Source: Pseudomonadota bacterium
GTDB taxonomy: Bacteria; Pseudomonadota; Gammaproteobacteria; Burkholderiales; Thiobacillaceae
Reading direction: 5' to 3'
Length of the DNA: 8,365 bases
Assembly (NCBI GenBank): GCA_021802595.1
Contig: JAJZRT010000094.1
Span: 1 to 8,365 of the forward strand
Position numbers and translations under genes: made by a program. Every line of letters begins with the position of its first letter. Position 1 is the first letter of the stretch. The notes beneath the pieces were generated by a model. The model was given only the letters and a program-made list of their open reading frames with translations. It made no database searches and was not told where the DNA came from. Below are positions 1 through 6,638 of this stretch, piece after piece.

Positions 1-2017
1 ATCGGCGCTGCGTGCGACCCTGGCGGCCATGGGCCACGATTGCGCCACGGAATCCGAATGCGAGGCGACCCTCGGGGCCCTGCGACAGGCTTCCTGGCGC
101 GAAATGCTGCCGCCCGTCTGGGTGAGGCGCGATTCGGCCCCTTTACTGTTGCGTTTGCCCGATACCTGCACGAGCGGTAAGTGGCGGCTTAGGTTGGAGG
201 ACGGCTCCGAAACGGCGGGCGAATTTCAGGCCGGCGAACTTCCGCCGCGAGAGGCCGCCGAAGGCCGGACGGCGCGCGAACTGCCCCTGCCGCCCCTCCC
301 GCTCGGTTATCACGCGCTGGAAGTCGTTGCCGCCGGATTGCGCGCCGTCTGCGCGGTGATCGTCTGCCCGCAACGCTGCCATGAACTGCCGGCCGGACAA
401 CGCGTCTGGGGGCTGGGCCTGCAGCTCTATGGCCTGCGTTCTCGCCGCAACTGGGGGATGGGCGATTATGGGGATCTGGCTGCCGCAGCGGGCTATCTGG
501 CGCGGAAAGGCGGCGCTTTGCTGGGCGTCAATCCTTTGCACGGCCTGTTTCCGGAGCGCCCCCTGCACGCAAGTCCGTACAGCCCGTCCAGCCGTTGTTT
601 CTTGAATCCGCTGTATCTCGACGTGACGGCTCTGGAGGGCTACAGCGACGCTTGCCTGGGAGTCCGCGATCGCGCCGCGCTGGACAAGCTGCGCCCGAGC
701 GCCTTGGTGGACTATGAGGGCGTCGCCCGGCTCAAGTGGCGGGTGCTGCGCCGGGTCTACCAAGCCTTTGCCAAAGGGCATCTGAAAAAAGGAGGCGCGC
801 GGGCCGAGGCTTTTGCGGGATTTGTCGAGCAAGGCGGCGAAGCGCTCGCGCGCTGGGGGATCTTCTGCTGCCTGCAGGCGTACTTTCATGTCGAGCGCCC
901 GGAGGTGAACGGCTGGCAGGACTGGCCGGCGGCCTATCAGGATCCCGCCAGCCCCGAAGTGGCTGCCTACGCCGCCCAACATGCCGACGACATCCGCTTC
1001 CACCAGTATCTGGAATGGCAGGGGCGCCTGCAGTTGGGTAAGGCCGGGCGGGCGCTGTCCATGGGGCTGTACGGCGATCTGGCCGTGGGCGTGGAACGCG
1101 GCGGCGCAGACGTGTGGATGGATCAGCGGCTTTACGCCTTGGGCGCGAGCGTGGGCGCGCCGCCCGACGACATCGGCCCGCAGGGCCAGGACTGGGGTCT
1201 GCCGCCCTGGCTGCCCGAACGGCTGCGCGGGGAGGCCTATGCGCCCTTCATCCGCATGCTGCGCGCCAACATGGCGTTTTGCGGCGCCTTGCGCATCGAC
1301 CATGTCATGGGGCTGTTCCGGCTTTTCTGGGTGCCGCCCGGGCACAAGGCCGAGCAGGGGTTGTACGTGCGCTATCCCATCGACGACCTCATGGGCATCG
1401 TCGCGCTGGAGAGCATCCGCAACCGCTGCGTGGTGGTAGGGGAGGATCTGGGCACCGTGCCCGACGAAGTGCGCGCAGCCATGGCCCGTTATGGCGTCTT
1501 GTCCTATCGCGTGTTTTATTTCGAGAAGGATTGGAGCAACGGCCGCTTCAAGCATCCCCATGAATATCCCGCGCAAGCCCTGGTGGCGGCCACGACGCAC
1601 GATTTGCCCACCTTGGCGGGTTTCTGGCGCGGGCGCGACCTCGATTGGCGCGAGCGTCTGCGACTATGCCCGCCCGACACCTGTGCCGGCCACCGGCAGA
1701 GACGCGCAGAGGAGCGCACCAGACTGTTGCAGGCGCTGCAGGAGTGCGGTCTGGATCCGGGCACAGTCGGTGAGGGGGAGGTCCCGCCCGCACTGACGCA
1801 GGCGGTTTACCGTCTGCTGGCGCGTACCCCGTCCGCCATCCTCATGGTTCAGGGCGAGGATCTTCTGGCCGAGGAGGAGCAGCCCAACCTGCCGGGTACG
1901 GTAGACGGCCATCCCAATTGGCGCCGCCGCTTGTCGATAAACTTGGAGGACTGGGGTGAGTTCGCCCAGGCGCGCGGTTTGTTTGCCGCCCTGGCCGAGG
2001 AACGGCTGCCGCGCTGA
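1..2017 (+). CDS. malQ: 4-alpha-glucanotransferase (amylomaltase), 5'-truncated by the window edge
   Basis: This cytoplasmic GH77 disproportionating enzyme moves alpha-1,4-glucan segments between maltodextrins during glycogen/maltodextrin turnover. The frame is open to base 1. An ATG at 29 exists, but the codons before it (2-28, reading SALRATLAA) look like the family's usual run before the first conserved Gly, so the true start is probably outside the window and 29 is internal. Counting from that ATG, the visible landmarks are LYGLRSRRNWGMGDYGDL (substrate loop), SPYSPSSR, and LRIDHVMGL with the catalytic nucleophile Asp424. GEDLGTVP carries the acid/base Glu472 and TTHDLPT the third carboxylate Asp525. 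All three GH77 catalytic acids are present, so the enzyme should be active. The remaining 662 residues plus a short missing head suit the long, E. coli-type MalQ. There is no frameshift. The upstream neighbour is not visible; glycogen genes would be expected. Family assignment is very secure, the symbol nearly so. Confidence 0.96.
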   Translation, partial: SALRATLAAMGHDCATESECEATLGALRQASWREMLPPVWVRRDSAPLLLRLPDTCTSGKWRLRLEDGSETAGEFQAGELPPREAAEGRTARELPLPPLPLGYHALEVVAAGLRAVCAVIVCPQRCHELPAGQRVWGLGLQLYGLRSRRNWGMGDYGDLAAAAGYLARKGGALLGVNPLHGLFPERPLHASPYSPSSRCFLNPLYLDVTALEGYSDACLGVRDRAALDKLRPSALVDYEGVARLKWRVLRRVYQAFAKGHLKKGGARAEAFAGFVEQGGEALARWGIFCCLQAYFHVERPEVNGWQDWPAAYQDPASPEVAAYAAQHADDIRFHQYLEWQGRLQLGKAGRALSMGLYGDLAVGVERGGADVWMDQRLYALGASVGAPPDDIGPQGQDWGLPPWLPERLRGEAYAPFIRMLRANMAFCGALRIDHVMGLFRLFWVPPGHKAEQGLYVRYPIDDLMGIVALESIRNRCVVVGEDLGTVPDEVRAAMARYGVLSYRVFYFEKDWSNGRFKHPHEYPAQALVAATTHDLPTLAGFWRGRDLDWRERLRLCPPDTCAGHRQRRAEERTRLLQALQECGLDPGTVGEGEVPPALTQAVYRLLARTPSAILMVQGEDLLAEEEQPNLPGTVDGHPNWRRRLSINLEDWGEFAQARGLFAALAEERLPR

Positions 2018-2078
2018 CGGGCATGGCGGGCGGCCGGTGCTGGATTAAAATTTGCACTTTCGCTTGCGGAGGTTGGGC

Positions 2079-3104
2079 ATGATCAAGGTGGGCATCGTCG
2101 GCGGCACCGGTTATACGGGGGTGGAACTGCTGCGTCTGCTGGCGCGCCATCCGCACGCCGATCTCGCGGTCATTACCTCGCGTAAGGAAGCGGGCATGCC
2201 GGTGGCGAACATGTTTGCCAACCTGCGCGGACGGGTGAAGCTGGCGTTTGCCGATCCGGAGCATGCCGGCCTGGAGCAATGCGACGTTGTTTTCTTCGCC
2301 ACTCCCAATGGGGTCGCCATGCAGCAGGCGCCGGCCTTGCTCAGGGCGGGCGTGCGCGTCATTGATCTGGCGGCCGATTTCCGTATCCAAGACGTTGCGC
2401 TATGGGAAAAATGGTACGGCATGACCCACGCCTGCCCGGAACTGATCGCCGAGGCGGTGTACGGCCTGCCGGAGATGAACCGCGAGGCCGTCAAACAGGC
2501 GCGCCTCGTTGCCAATCCGGGCTGTTATCCCACCGCAGTGCAGTTGGGCTTTTTGCCGCTCCTGGAGGCCGGGGTGGTGGATACGCGCTTTCTCGTCGCC
2601 GACTGCAAGTCGGGCGCCTCCGGCGCGGGGCGCAAGGCGGAAACCCATATCCTGTTCTCCGAGGCGTCGGACAATTTCAAGGCCTACGCCGCCTCCGGCC
2701 ACCGCCATTGGCCGGAAATCCGCCAGGGCCTGGAGCGCATGGCGGGAACGGCCGTGGACTTCACTTTCGTGCCGCACCTGCTGCCCCAGATCCGTGGCAT
2801 ACACGCGACCTTGTACATGAAACTCAAGGAGGCGGCGGACGCCCAGACGCTGTTCGAGAGCTATTACCGCGACGAGCCCTTTGTCGACGTCATGCCGGCC
2901 AAATCGCATCCGGAAACGCGCTCCGTGCGGGGCGCCAACCTGTGCCGGATCAGTTGGCATCGGCCCCAGGACAACACACTGGTGGTGCTCTCGGTCATCG
3001 ACAACCTGGTGAAGGGCGCGGCCGGCCAGGCGGTGCAAAACATGAACCTCATGTTCGGCCTGCCCGAAACCGCAGGCCTGGAGGACATCGGCCTGCTGCC
3101 CTGA
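2079..3104 (+). CDS. argC: N-acetyl-gamma-glutamyl-phosphate reductase
   Basis: ArgC reduces N-acetylglutamyl-5-phosphate to the semialdehyde with NADPH, the third step of arginine biosynthesis in the cytoplasm. The 341-residue product begins [20 protein letters not shown], a Rossmann GxxGxxG nucleotide-binding start. It carries the signature NPGCYPTA with catalytic Cys149, [11 protein letters not shown] near residue 190, GHRHWPEI with His208/His210 (the active-site His region), and [12 protein letters not shown]. Length and motif order match the common bacterial type. I chose the ATG at 2079 because GGAGG lies at 2068-2072, 6 bases upstream, and the Rossmann strand starts at once; an in-frame ATG at 2052 has no ribosome site and would add an atypical nine-residue head. 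The gap to malQ is 61 bases. A TAAAAT at 2046-2051 could be a -10 box, but I see no matching -35. erpA follows 110 bases downstream with its own promoter. Confidence 0.97.
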   Translation: MIKVGIVGGTGYTGVELLRLLARHPHADLAVITSRKEAGMPVANMFANLRGRVKLAFADPEHAGLEQCDVVFFATPNGVAMQQAPALLRAGVRVIDLAADFRIQDVALWEKWYGMTHACPELIAEAVYGLPEMNREAVKQARLVANPGCYPTAVQLGFLPLLEAGVVDTRFLVADCKSGASGAGRKAETHILFSEASDNFKAYAASGHRHWPEIRQGLERMAGTAVDFTFVPHLLPQIRGIHATLYMKLKEAADAQTLFESYYRDEPFVDVMPAKSHPETRSVRGANLCRISWHRPQDNTLVVLSVIDNLVKGAAGQAVQNMNLMFGLPETAGLEDIGLLP

Positions 3105-3150
3105 TTCTGGCGGACGGGATGCAACTCCATGATGGAAAAATGGTCTTTGG

Positions 3151-3178
3151 TTGACGGGATGCGGTGCTTGCGGATAAT
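3151..3178 (+). promoter_or_regulatory. Probable sigma-70 promoter of erpA
   Basis: TTGACG (3151-3156) and GATAAT (3173-3178) are separated by 16 bases. Each hexamer matches the sigma-70 consensus at five of six positions. Transcription would start near 3185 and leave a leader of about 30 bases before the erpA ATG. This gives erpA transcription independent of argC. The -35 box overlaps the second copy of a 10-base direct repeat described in the findings. Prediction from sequence only. Confidence 0.65.
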
Positions 3179-3214
3179 CCGCTGCATTAGGCCCATCTTA
3201 TTCAGGAGCAAACC

Positions 3215-3559
3215 ATGAACGCCATGACCGAAACCCCGCTGATCTTTACCGACAGCGCAGCCGACAAGGTGAAGCAGCTCATCGACGAGGAAGGCAATCC
3301 CGATCTGAAACTGCGCGTGTTTGTCACGGGCGGCGGCTGCTCAGGTTTCCAGTACGGCTTTACCTTCGACGAAATCGCCAATGAAGACGACACCGCCATG
3401 GAAAAGAACGGTGTGACCCTGCTCATCGATTCCATGAGCTTCCAGTACCTCGTCGGCGCTGAAATCGATTACACGGAAGGGCTGGAAGGCGCCCAGTTCG
3501 TCATCAAGAACCCCAACGCCACGACCACCTGCGGCTGCGGCTCGTCTTTCTCGGTCTGA
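3215..3559 (+). CDS. erpA: Iron-sulfur cluster insertion protein ErpA (A-type carrier)
   Basis: ErpA is a cytoplasmic A-type carrier that receives Fe-S clusters from the assembly scaffold and delivers them to target apo-proteins, such as isoprenoid-synthesis enzymes in E. coli. The protein is 114 residues, the same length as E. coli ErpA. It has the three ligand cysteines in the canonical places: Cys42 in [13 protein letters not shown], and Cys106 and Cys108 in [10 protein letters not shown] at the C-terminus. The stretches [20 protein letters not shown] and [14 protein letters not shown] separate ErpA from the shorter IscA and SufA proteins. The start at 3215 is backed by AGGAG at 3204-3208, 6 bases upstream; a second ATG at 3224 is less well placed. 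The gene stands alone between a promoter at 3151-3178 and a strong terminator at 3572-3611, so it is probably monocistronic. Confidence 0.97.
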   Translation: MNAMTETPLIFTDSAADKVKQLIDEEGNPDLKLRVFVTGGGCSGFQYGFTFDEIANEDDTAMEKNGVTLLIDSMSFQYLVGAEIDYTEGLEGAQFVIKNPNATTTCGCGSSFSV

Positions 3560-3571
3560 TCGATAACGCCC

Positions 3572-3611
3572 AAAAAAAAGCCCGCCGGCGTTAGCCGGCG
3601 GGCTTTTTTTT
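3572..3611. terminator. Strong, symmetric rho-independent terminator after erpA
   Basis: A perfect 10-base-pair GC-rich stem, GCCCGCCGGC (3580-3589) with GCCGGCGGGC (3594-3603), closes on a GTTA loop. Eight T follow (3604-3611) and eight A precede (3572-3579). The A tract makes it work in principle on both strands. It starts 12 bases after the erpA stop and insulates erpA from the PEP-CTERM operon, whose promoter region begins right behind it. Confidence 0.95.
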
Positions 3612-3635
3612 GTGGGCCAGGTTCCCGGCTAAAGG

Positions 3636-3683
3636 CGTCGGAAAAATTTACATCAAGTCGATGCAACGTCGGAATTTTTTACA
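3636..3683 (+). repeat. Phased pair of 17-base direct repeats, candidate activator sites
   Basis: CGTCGGAAAAATTTACA (3636-3652) recurs as CGTCGGAATTTTTTACA (3667-3683). They are identical at 14 of 17 positions, differing only in a central three-base A/T block. The copies start 31 bases apart, close to three helical turns, so a protein would bind the same DNA face. Their centres lie about 119 and 88 bases before the predicted sigma-54 start site, the usual distance for enhancer-binding activators. The arrangement is seen directly; the role is inferred. A candidate regulator is PrsR, the sigma-54-dependent response regulator associated with PEP-CTERM/exosortase systems, but it is not in this window. 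Confidence 0.6.
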
Positions 3684-3736
3684 CGACCGGGCAGTGGGTT
3701 GGACATATATGTAAATAAATCAATAGGTTGTATTTT

Positions 3737-3752
3737 TGGTCTGGGTGTTGCT
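3737..3752 (+). promoter_or_regulatory. Putative sigma-54 (RpoN) -24/-12 promoter of the PEP-CTERM operon
   Basis: TGG (3737-3739), eight bases, then TTGCT (3748-3752) fits the sigma-54 pattern TGGCACN5TTGCW with the invariant GG and GC dinucleotides exactly 10 bases apart (GG 3738-3739, GC 3750-3751). The CAC after TGG is replaced by TCT. The predicted start is near 3763, giving a 38-base leader to the ATG at 3801. I found no convincing sigma-70 pair in the same stretch. Sigma-54 control of PEP-CTERM genes is known in other bacteria; here it is a sequence prediction. Confidence 0.6.
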
Positions 3753-3800
3753 TAATTCCCGTGGCGGAGAATTTTTCTAATTCCGAAAAGAAAGAACGAT

Positions 3801-4352
3801 ATGAAAACAAAGCAAACAAAATTCTTGCTGGGACTTTTGATGGGGGCTGCGTTCTCGCACCAGGCGTTTGCCTTGACCCTGGGAGACGTCAACACCGCAC
3901 CCAATTACACAGTGTCGGGATACAACAAGGTAGCCGTCGGACCCATCACCGACCAGCTCTTTTTTTCCTTGTCGCAAGACAGCTTCGTGGGGCTGACGCT
4001 CACCAACCTTCCCCAAGTGCTGACCATCGGCGGGCAGAACATTACCATGCTGGACATCTCCGGCCTTGCCGGCGACCTTTACAAGAACAACGGCGGTTCG
4101 TGGGCTTACCAGGGATCCTTCAGCGGCTCCAATATCATTGCCACGGCGAACAATTTTTCTTTGGGTAGCGGAAGTTGGTATCTGGGCGTGAACGGCTTGG
4201 CCACCGGTACTAACGGCGGCATGTATTCCTATGCCATCACCGCCGTTCCGGTACCGGAAGTGGGCACATGGACGATGCTGCTGGCCGGCTTAGGATTGAT
4301 AGGCATACAACTGCGCCGACGTAACCGCGGCGTTCTCCGTCTGGCGGCTTGA
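3801..4352 (+). CDS. PEP-CTERM sorting domain protein, FxDxF-like family (first of two paralogs)
   Basis: This is a 183-residue exported protein of unknown function. Residues 1-24 form a Sec signal peptide (KTKQTK, hydrophobic LLGLLMGAAF, cleavage likely after AFA at 22-24). The mature part is rich in Gly, Asn, Ser and Thr and has no cysteine. ITDQLFFSL (49-57) is a degenerate FxDxF-type motif. WYLGVNGLATGTNGG followed by YSYA precedes the C-terminal sorting signal: VPE (151-153), a transmembrane stretch of about 18 residues, then RRR. The signal reads P-E-V instead of P-E-P. Such signals are recognised in the inner membrane by an exosortase, which removes the anchor; no exosortase gene is in the window. 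The ribosome site is weak (AAAGAA just upstream). The stop is 25 bases before the second paralog. Such proteins are usually tied to exopolysaccharide/biofilm matrix; that role is inferred. Confidence 0.88.
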   Translation: MKTKQTKFLLGLLMGAAFSHQAFALTLGDVNTAPNYTVSGYNKVAVGPITDQLFFSLSQDSFVGLTLTNLPQVLTIGGQNITMLDISGLAGDLYKNNGGSWAYQGSFSGSNIIATANNFSLGSGSWYLGVNGLATGTNGGMYSYAITAVPVPEVGTWTMLLAGLGLIGIQLRRRNRGVLRLAA

Positions 4353-4377
4353 GCCCGAAAAATAACCAGGAAAAGCC

Positions 4378-4890
4378 ATGAAGAAAATTCTTGGCCCGTT
4401 GGCCGCGGCGCTCGTTGGTGTGGCACTGGCTTGGCCCGCCCAGGCGAATGTATATCAGTTGGGTGACGCCACCAATCAGCTTGAATTCGGCTCAAATCTC
4501 GTCAACGGCAATTTCACGGACAGGATATATTTCGACCTGAGCGCGGCGGCCTACGGCGCGTTCAGCCTCCAGGACGTTCCCGTCTCCGTCTCTATTCCCG
4601 GCGCGGGCGTTCTGCAGGTGTTCAACATCGACAACTTGAACCTGGCGCTGGTGGATCCGCTGGGCGCCCAGATCCCTCTGGGCATGGGTGACTTGATCAC
4701 GTCCAGCCAGTTGCTGGACGTCGGCCAGAATTGGTATCTGCAGGTCAGCGGGGACGCAAACGGTAGCGCCGGCGGGCGTTACAGTTATGCGCTTTATACC
4801 CAAACCGTACCGGAACCCGCGACCTTCCCCCTTATGCTGGGTGGCGCCGCCCTGATGGCTTGGGTATTGCGTCGCCGCGTATCCCGTTGA
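4378..4890 (+). CDS. PEP-CTERM sorting domain protein, FxDxF-like family (second paralog)
   Basis: This 170-residue exported protein resembles its upstream neighbour. The signal peptide covers residues 1-23 (KK, hydrophobic core, cleavage after AQA at 21-23). NFTDRIYFDLS (45-55) contains the F-x-D motif of the FxDxF PEP-CTERM group, with Ile instead of the second Phe. WYLQVSGDANGSAGGRYSYA aligns with the same block of the first paralog. The C-terminus is a textbook sorting signal: VPEPATFPLM with PEP at 145-147, a hydrophobic segment, then RRR. AGGA at 4368-4371 lies 6 bases before the ATG. The short 25-base gap and lack of a terminator between the genes support one transcript. The mature protein should be released outside the inner membrane after exosortase processing. 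No enzymatic motif is visible and the specific function is unknown. Confidence 0.9.
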   Translation: MKKILGPLAAALVGVALAWPAQANVYQLGDATNQLEFGSNLVNGNFTDRIYFDLSAAAYGAFSLQDVPVSVSIPGAGVLQVFNIDNLNLALVDPLGAQIPLGMGDLITSSQLLDVGQNWYLQVSGDANGSAGGRYSYALYTQTVPEPATFPLMLGGAALMAWVLRRRVSR

Positions 4891-5064
4891 GTTCGGCGGT
4901 GTCGCACCGGATTTGACCGGTGCCTTCGTAAACGAAGACATCTCGAACATTGCCATTGTTCCGCATGACTTTTGCGCTCCATAGATCTGGAGCCTTGCGC
5001 AACTCGCTCGGTTGGCTGAGCTTCCGCCCATCCCCGGGTTTCAATCGACGATGCCGCTAAAAGC
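4891..5064. other. Non-coding stretch with three consecutive hairpins after the PEP-CTERM operon
   Basis: I see no gene here. Three inverted repeats follow each other. GCACCGG/CCGGTGC (4904-4910 with 4917-4923, loop of six) begins 14 bases after the stop codon. CTTCG/CGAAG (4924-4928 with 4933-4937, loop TAAA) abuts it directly. The third is a compound stem at 4972-5002, TTGCG/CGCAA outside and CTCCA/TGGAG inside. None is followed by a run of T. The first pair may end or protect the operon mRNA; the third has no obvious role. Confidence 0.55.
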
Positions 5065-5093
5065 TTGACTGAGCCAGGCGTTTACGATGTAAT
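5065..5093 (+). promoter_or_regulatory. Sigma-70 promoter of tRNA-Phe
   Basis: TTGACT (5065-5070) and TGTAAT (5088-5093) are spaced by exactly 17 bases; each matches consensus at five of six positions. The start site would fall near 5100. The bases after the -10 box (CGCAGGC) are GC-rich, as is common for stringently controlled stable-RNA promoters. The primary transcript would carry a leader of about 50 bases before the mature tRNA. Confidence 0.7.
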
Positions 5094-5104
5094 CGCAGGC
5101 TTTG

Positions 5105-5139
5105 CAGCGGCGGCTTAGACCAAAAAAATTGCGCCGCTG
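5105..5139 (+). other. Leader hairpin between promoter and tRNA-Phe
   Basis: CAGCGGCG (5105-5112) and CGCCGCTG (5132-5139) form a perfect 8-base-pair stem with a 19-base loop containing seven A. It lies in the predicted 5' leader, ending 11 bases before the tRNA. It may be a processing or folding element of the tRNA precursor; this is inferred from position only. Confidence 0.5.
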
Positions 5140-5150
5140 ATACACCCAAA

Positions 5151-5226
<76 letters not shown>

Positions 5227-5234
5227 GTAGCCAC

Positions 5235-5257
5235 GCGGCTTTCACACACTAAGCCGC
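5235..5257. terminator. Hairpin between tRNA-Phe and the integrase remnant, weak terminator candidate
   Basis: GCGGCTT (5235-5241) and AAGCCGC (5251-5257) form a perfect 7-base-pair stem with a nine-base loop. It lies 9 bases after the tRNA CCA end and overlaps the stop codon of the opposite-strand integrase fragment. No T run follows on either strand, so termination is uncertain; it could also be a recombination-associated structure. Confidence 0.35.
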
Positions 5258-5566
5258 TTCACCCCCGGCAGCACCGTGAACAAAACGTGACAACTCGATC
5301 ACGTTTTCTTCCCCGGCCGACTCAATCCGCGCTGCCGCAGCCGCCAGGTGTTCCGTCGCAAACTTCGCATACCGGTCCACCATGCTCCGGGTCTTCCAGC
5401 CGCCCAAGTCTTTCAACTCATCGCAGCTGGTGCCGGCCTGCCTGTGCCAGGAGGCCCAGGTATGGCGCAGATCATGAAAGCGAAAATCCTCAAGGCCCGC
5501 CTTCGCTAGCGCGGTGAACCAAGCGTGGTTGGATATGTTGCGCCTGATCGGCCCGCTCCGCTCCCT
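5249..5566 (-). pseudogene. Tyrosine recombinase (phage/island integrase), C-terminal fragment
   Basis: Read on the - strand, the frame ending at TAG (5251-5249) encodes the C-terminal catalytic part of a site-specific tyrosine recombinase. Recognisable sequence begins near [18 protein letters not shown] and continues with [11 protein letters not shown] (the HxxR box, codons 5462-5476), [10 protein letters not shown] (the third box, Trp at 5396-5398) and MVDRYAKF with the catalytic Tyr at 5369-5371. The tail is Ala/Glu-rich. The frame meets a stop at 5567-5569, and no core-binding domain or first catalytic Arg is found upstream, so about two thirds of a usual 330-400-residue integrase is missing and the fragment should be inactive. 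I see no start codon or ribosome site for a standalone protein. Its 3' end lies 22 bases from tRNA-Phe, the typical place of an island integrase. The family call is secure; the truncation point is approximate. Confidence 0.88.
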
Positions 5567-5888
5567 TCAATTTGCATGGACTCGATCTCCAGAACTGTTG
5601 CGACTCAATTTCACGTAGGAGCCATTCAGCATCAGGAACTGCGTCGCGAAGCACTAGTAGAACACTCCTTTGAGGAAGCAGCGTCGTCATTCGGGAAGAG
5701 CCAACCCTTGCCAATTGGGGAACTTTAGGTTACTTCTTGCCGAGTTCTGGCGTCAATCCGCCTCGCCGCCGTGCTTCTGTCGCCTTGCGGCAAATAGGAT
5801 TCAGGTATCATCAACAAACATAAACCGGTCCGTTATGAACATCGATAAACCTTTGACGATCATATAGGCTTCTCGACGGAGAGAATCT
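5567..5888. other. Intergenic/degenerate stretch between integrase remnant and the three-gene cassette
   Basis: No gene is supported here. Short open frames exist on both strands (for example 5525-5728 and 5670-5867 on +, 5490-5714 on -) but none has a ribosome site, a recognisable motif or family-like sequence. The - strand continuation of the integrase frame above the stop at 5567-5569 reads as non-integrase sequence, so the deletion junction that removed the integrase N-terminus probably lies near 5540-5570. The last ~100 bases should contain the promoter of the downstream cassette. TTGCGG (5785-5790) with TATCAT (5806-5811) has a short 15-base spacer and is only a weak candidate. Confidence 0.4.
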
Positions 5889-6638
5889 GTGGCGCTGTCA
5901 GCTTACAAGCACCCGCCAATTACTGAAGCGGTTATCGGCATCACCTTCGAGAACCAGATCGATGAAGGCGAGCTTTTATCTGTGCAAGAGAAATTTGCCA
6001 CGTACTATCCTCAACACCAGGCAATCTCAAATCTGAAACTCCGTGTAAACGTCGACGCCGAGAAGAAGAGCAAAGCAACAGCGGCCGTTGATGAGGAGGT
6101 GGGGCACCGGCGTGCGACATCGGACATGACCCAGCTGCTAGTGCTTTTCCCAGCGACTTTGATTGTTTCTCAACTTGCCCCCTATCCCGGTTGGGACGAA
6201 TTCTTCGGCCGTTTTGCTCGAGACTGGAAGCACTGGCATCGGTACATGGGATTTCGGCAAGTGAAACGTATAGGCGTACGCTACATCAACCGCATAGATA
6301 TCCCGGTGACCGGGGAACTTGTCGAACACGAAGAGTATTTAAATGTTTTTCCGAAGGTTCCGGATACCTTTGGGCCAATGAACGCGTACGGCGTACAAAC
6401 TAGTTTTCATATGGCAGACATTGGATGCAACTTAGTTCTGAATTCAGCGGCTGTTCCGTCGCCGCTCCTTAATCACGCGGCCTTCGTTATTGATCAGGAC
6501 ATCTCTAAAGAGGCTGAGCCCCCGCAGAGCGAAAAAGACATTCATGCTTTGCTTAACAAAATTCGATTAAGAAAGAATCAGATCTTTGAGGCATGCGTGA
6601 GTAATAAAACAAGGGGGCTTTTTAGTGATGTCCAATAA
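5889..6638 (+). CDS. TIGR04255-family protein of unknown function
   Basis: The 249-residue product matches my recollection of the sporadically distributed TIGR04255 family. It has an N-terminal YKHPPITEAVIGITF (6-20), a central PYPGWDEFF (98-106) followed by an aromatic-rich helix, and the characteristic RIGVRYINRIDIP with YINRID at 132-137. No signal peptide, membrane segment or known catalytic motif is visible, so it is probably a soluble cytoplasmic protein. The start is a GTG at 5889 with GGAGA at 5878-5882; no in-frame ATG precedes the conserved N-terminus. It is the first gene of a three-gene cassette and overlaps the next gene by 11-14 bases. Base composition is lower in GC than malQ-argC: for example 28/60 at 6241-6300 and 21/60 at 6541-6600, against 42/60 at 2701-2760. 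That suggests transfer. The biochemical role of the family is unknown to me. Confidence 0.8.
   Translation: MALSAYKHPPITEAVIGITFENQIDEGELLSVQEKFATYYPQHQAISNLKLRVNVDAEKKSKATAAVDEEVGHRRATSDMTQLLVLFPATLIVSQLAPYPGWDEFFGRFARDWKHWHRYMGFRQVKRIGVRYINRIDIPVTGELVEHEEYLNVFPKVPDTFGPMNAYGVQTSFHMADIGCNLVLNSAAVPSPLLNHAAFVIDQDISKEAEPPQSEKDIHALLNKIRLRKNQIFEACVSNKTRGLFSDVQ

Noticed and set aside
143..1600. 485-residue open frame on the - strand, opposite malQ
   Set aside because: It lies wholly antisense to a clear malQ; its Gln/His/Arg/Ala-rich product has no family features and is a by-product of high GC.
2111..3038. Long - strand open frames opposite argC
   Set aside because: ArgC is unmistakable on the + strand; the antisense products have low-complexity composition and no start signals.
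3636..3683. Possible CRISPR or insertion-sequence end from the direct repeats
   Set aside because: Only two copies with a short 14-base gap, no further units and no transposase; promoter-site geometry explains them better.
4492..5044. Antisense frames over the second PEP-CTERM gene and its downstream spacer
   Set aside because: They overlap a supported gene, lack ribosome sites and resemble nothing known.
5525..5867. Two short + strand frames between the integrase remnant and the cassette
   Set aside because: No ribosome site, no motif, and composition is not protein-like; the first also overlaps the integrase fragment.
5835..5867. Ten-codon frame MNIDKPLTII just before the cassette, possible leader peptide
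   Set aside because: No Shine-Dalgarno sequence, no regulatory codon run and no attenuator-like stems around it.
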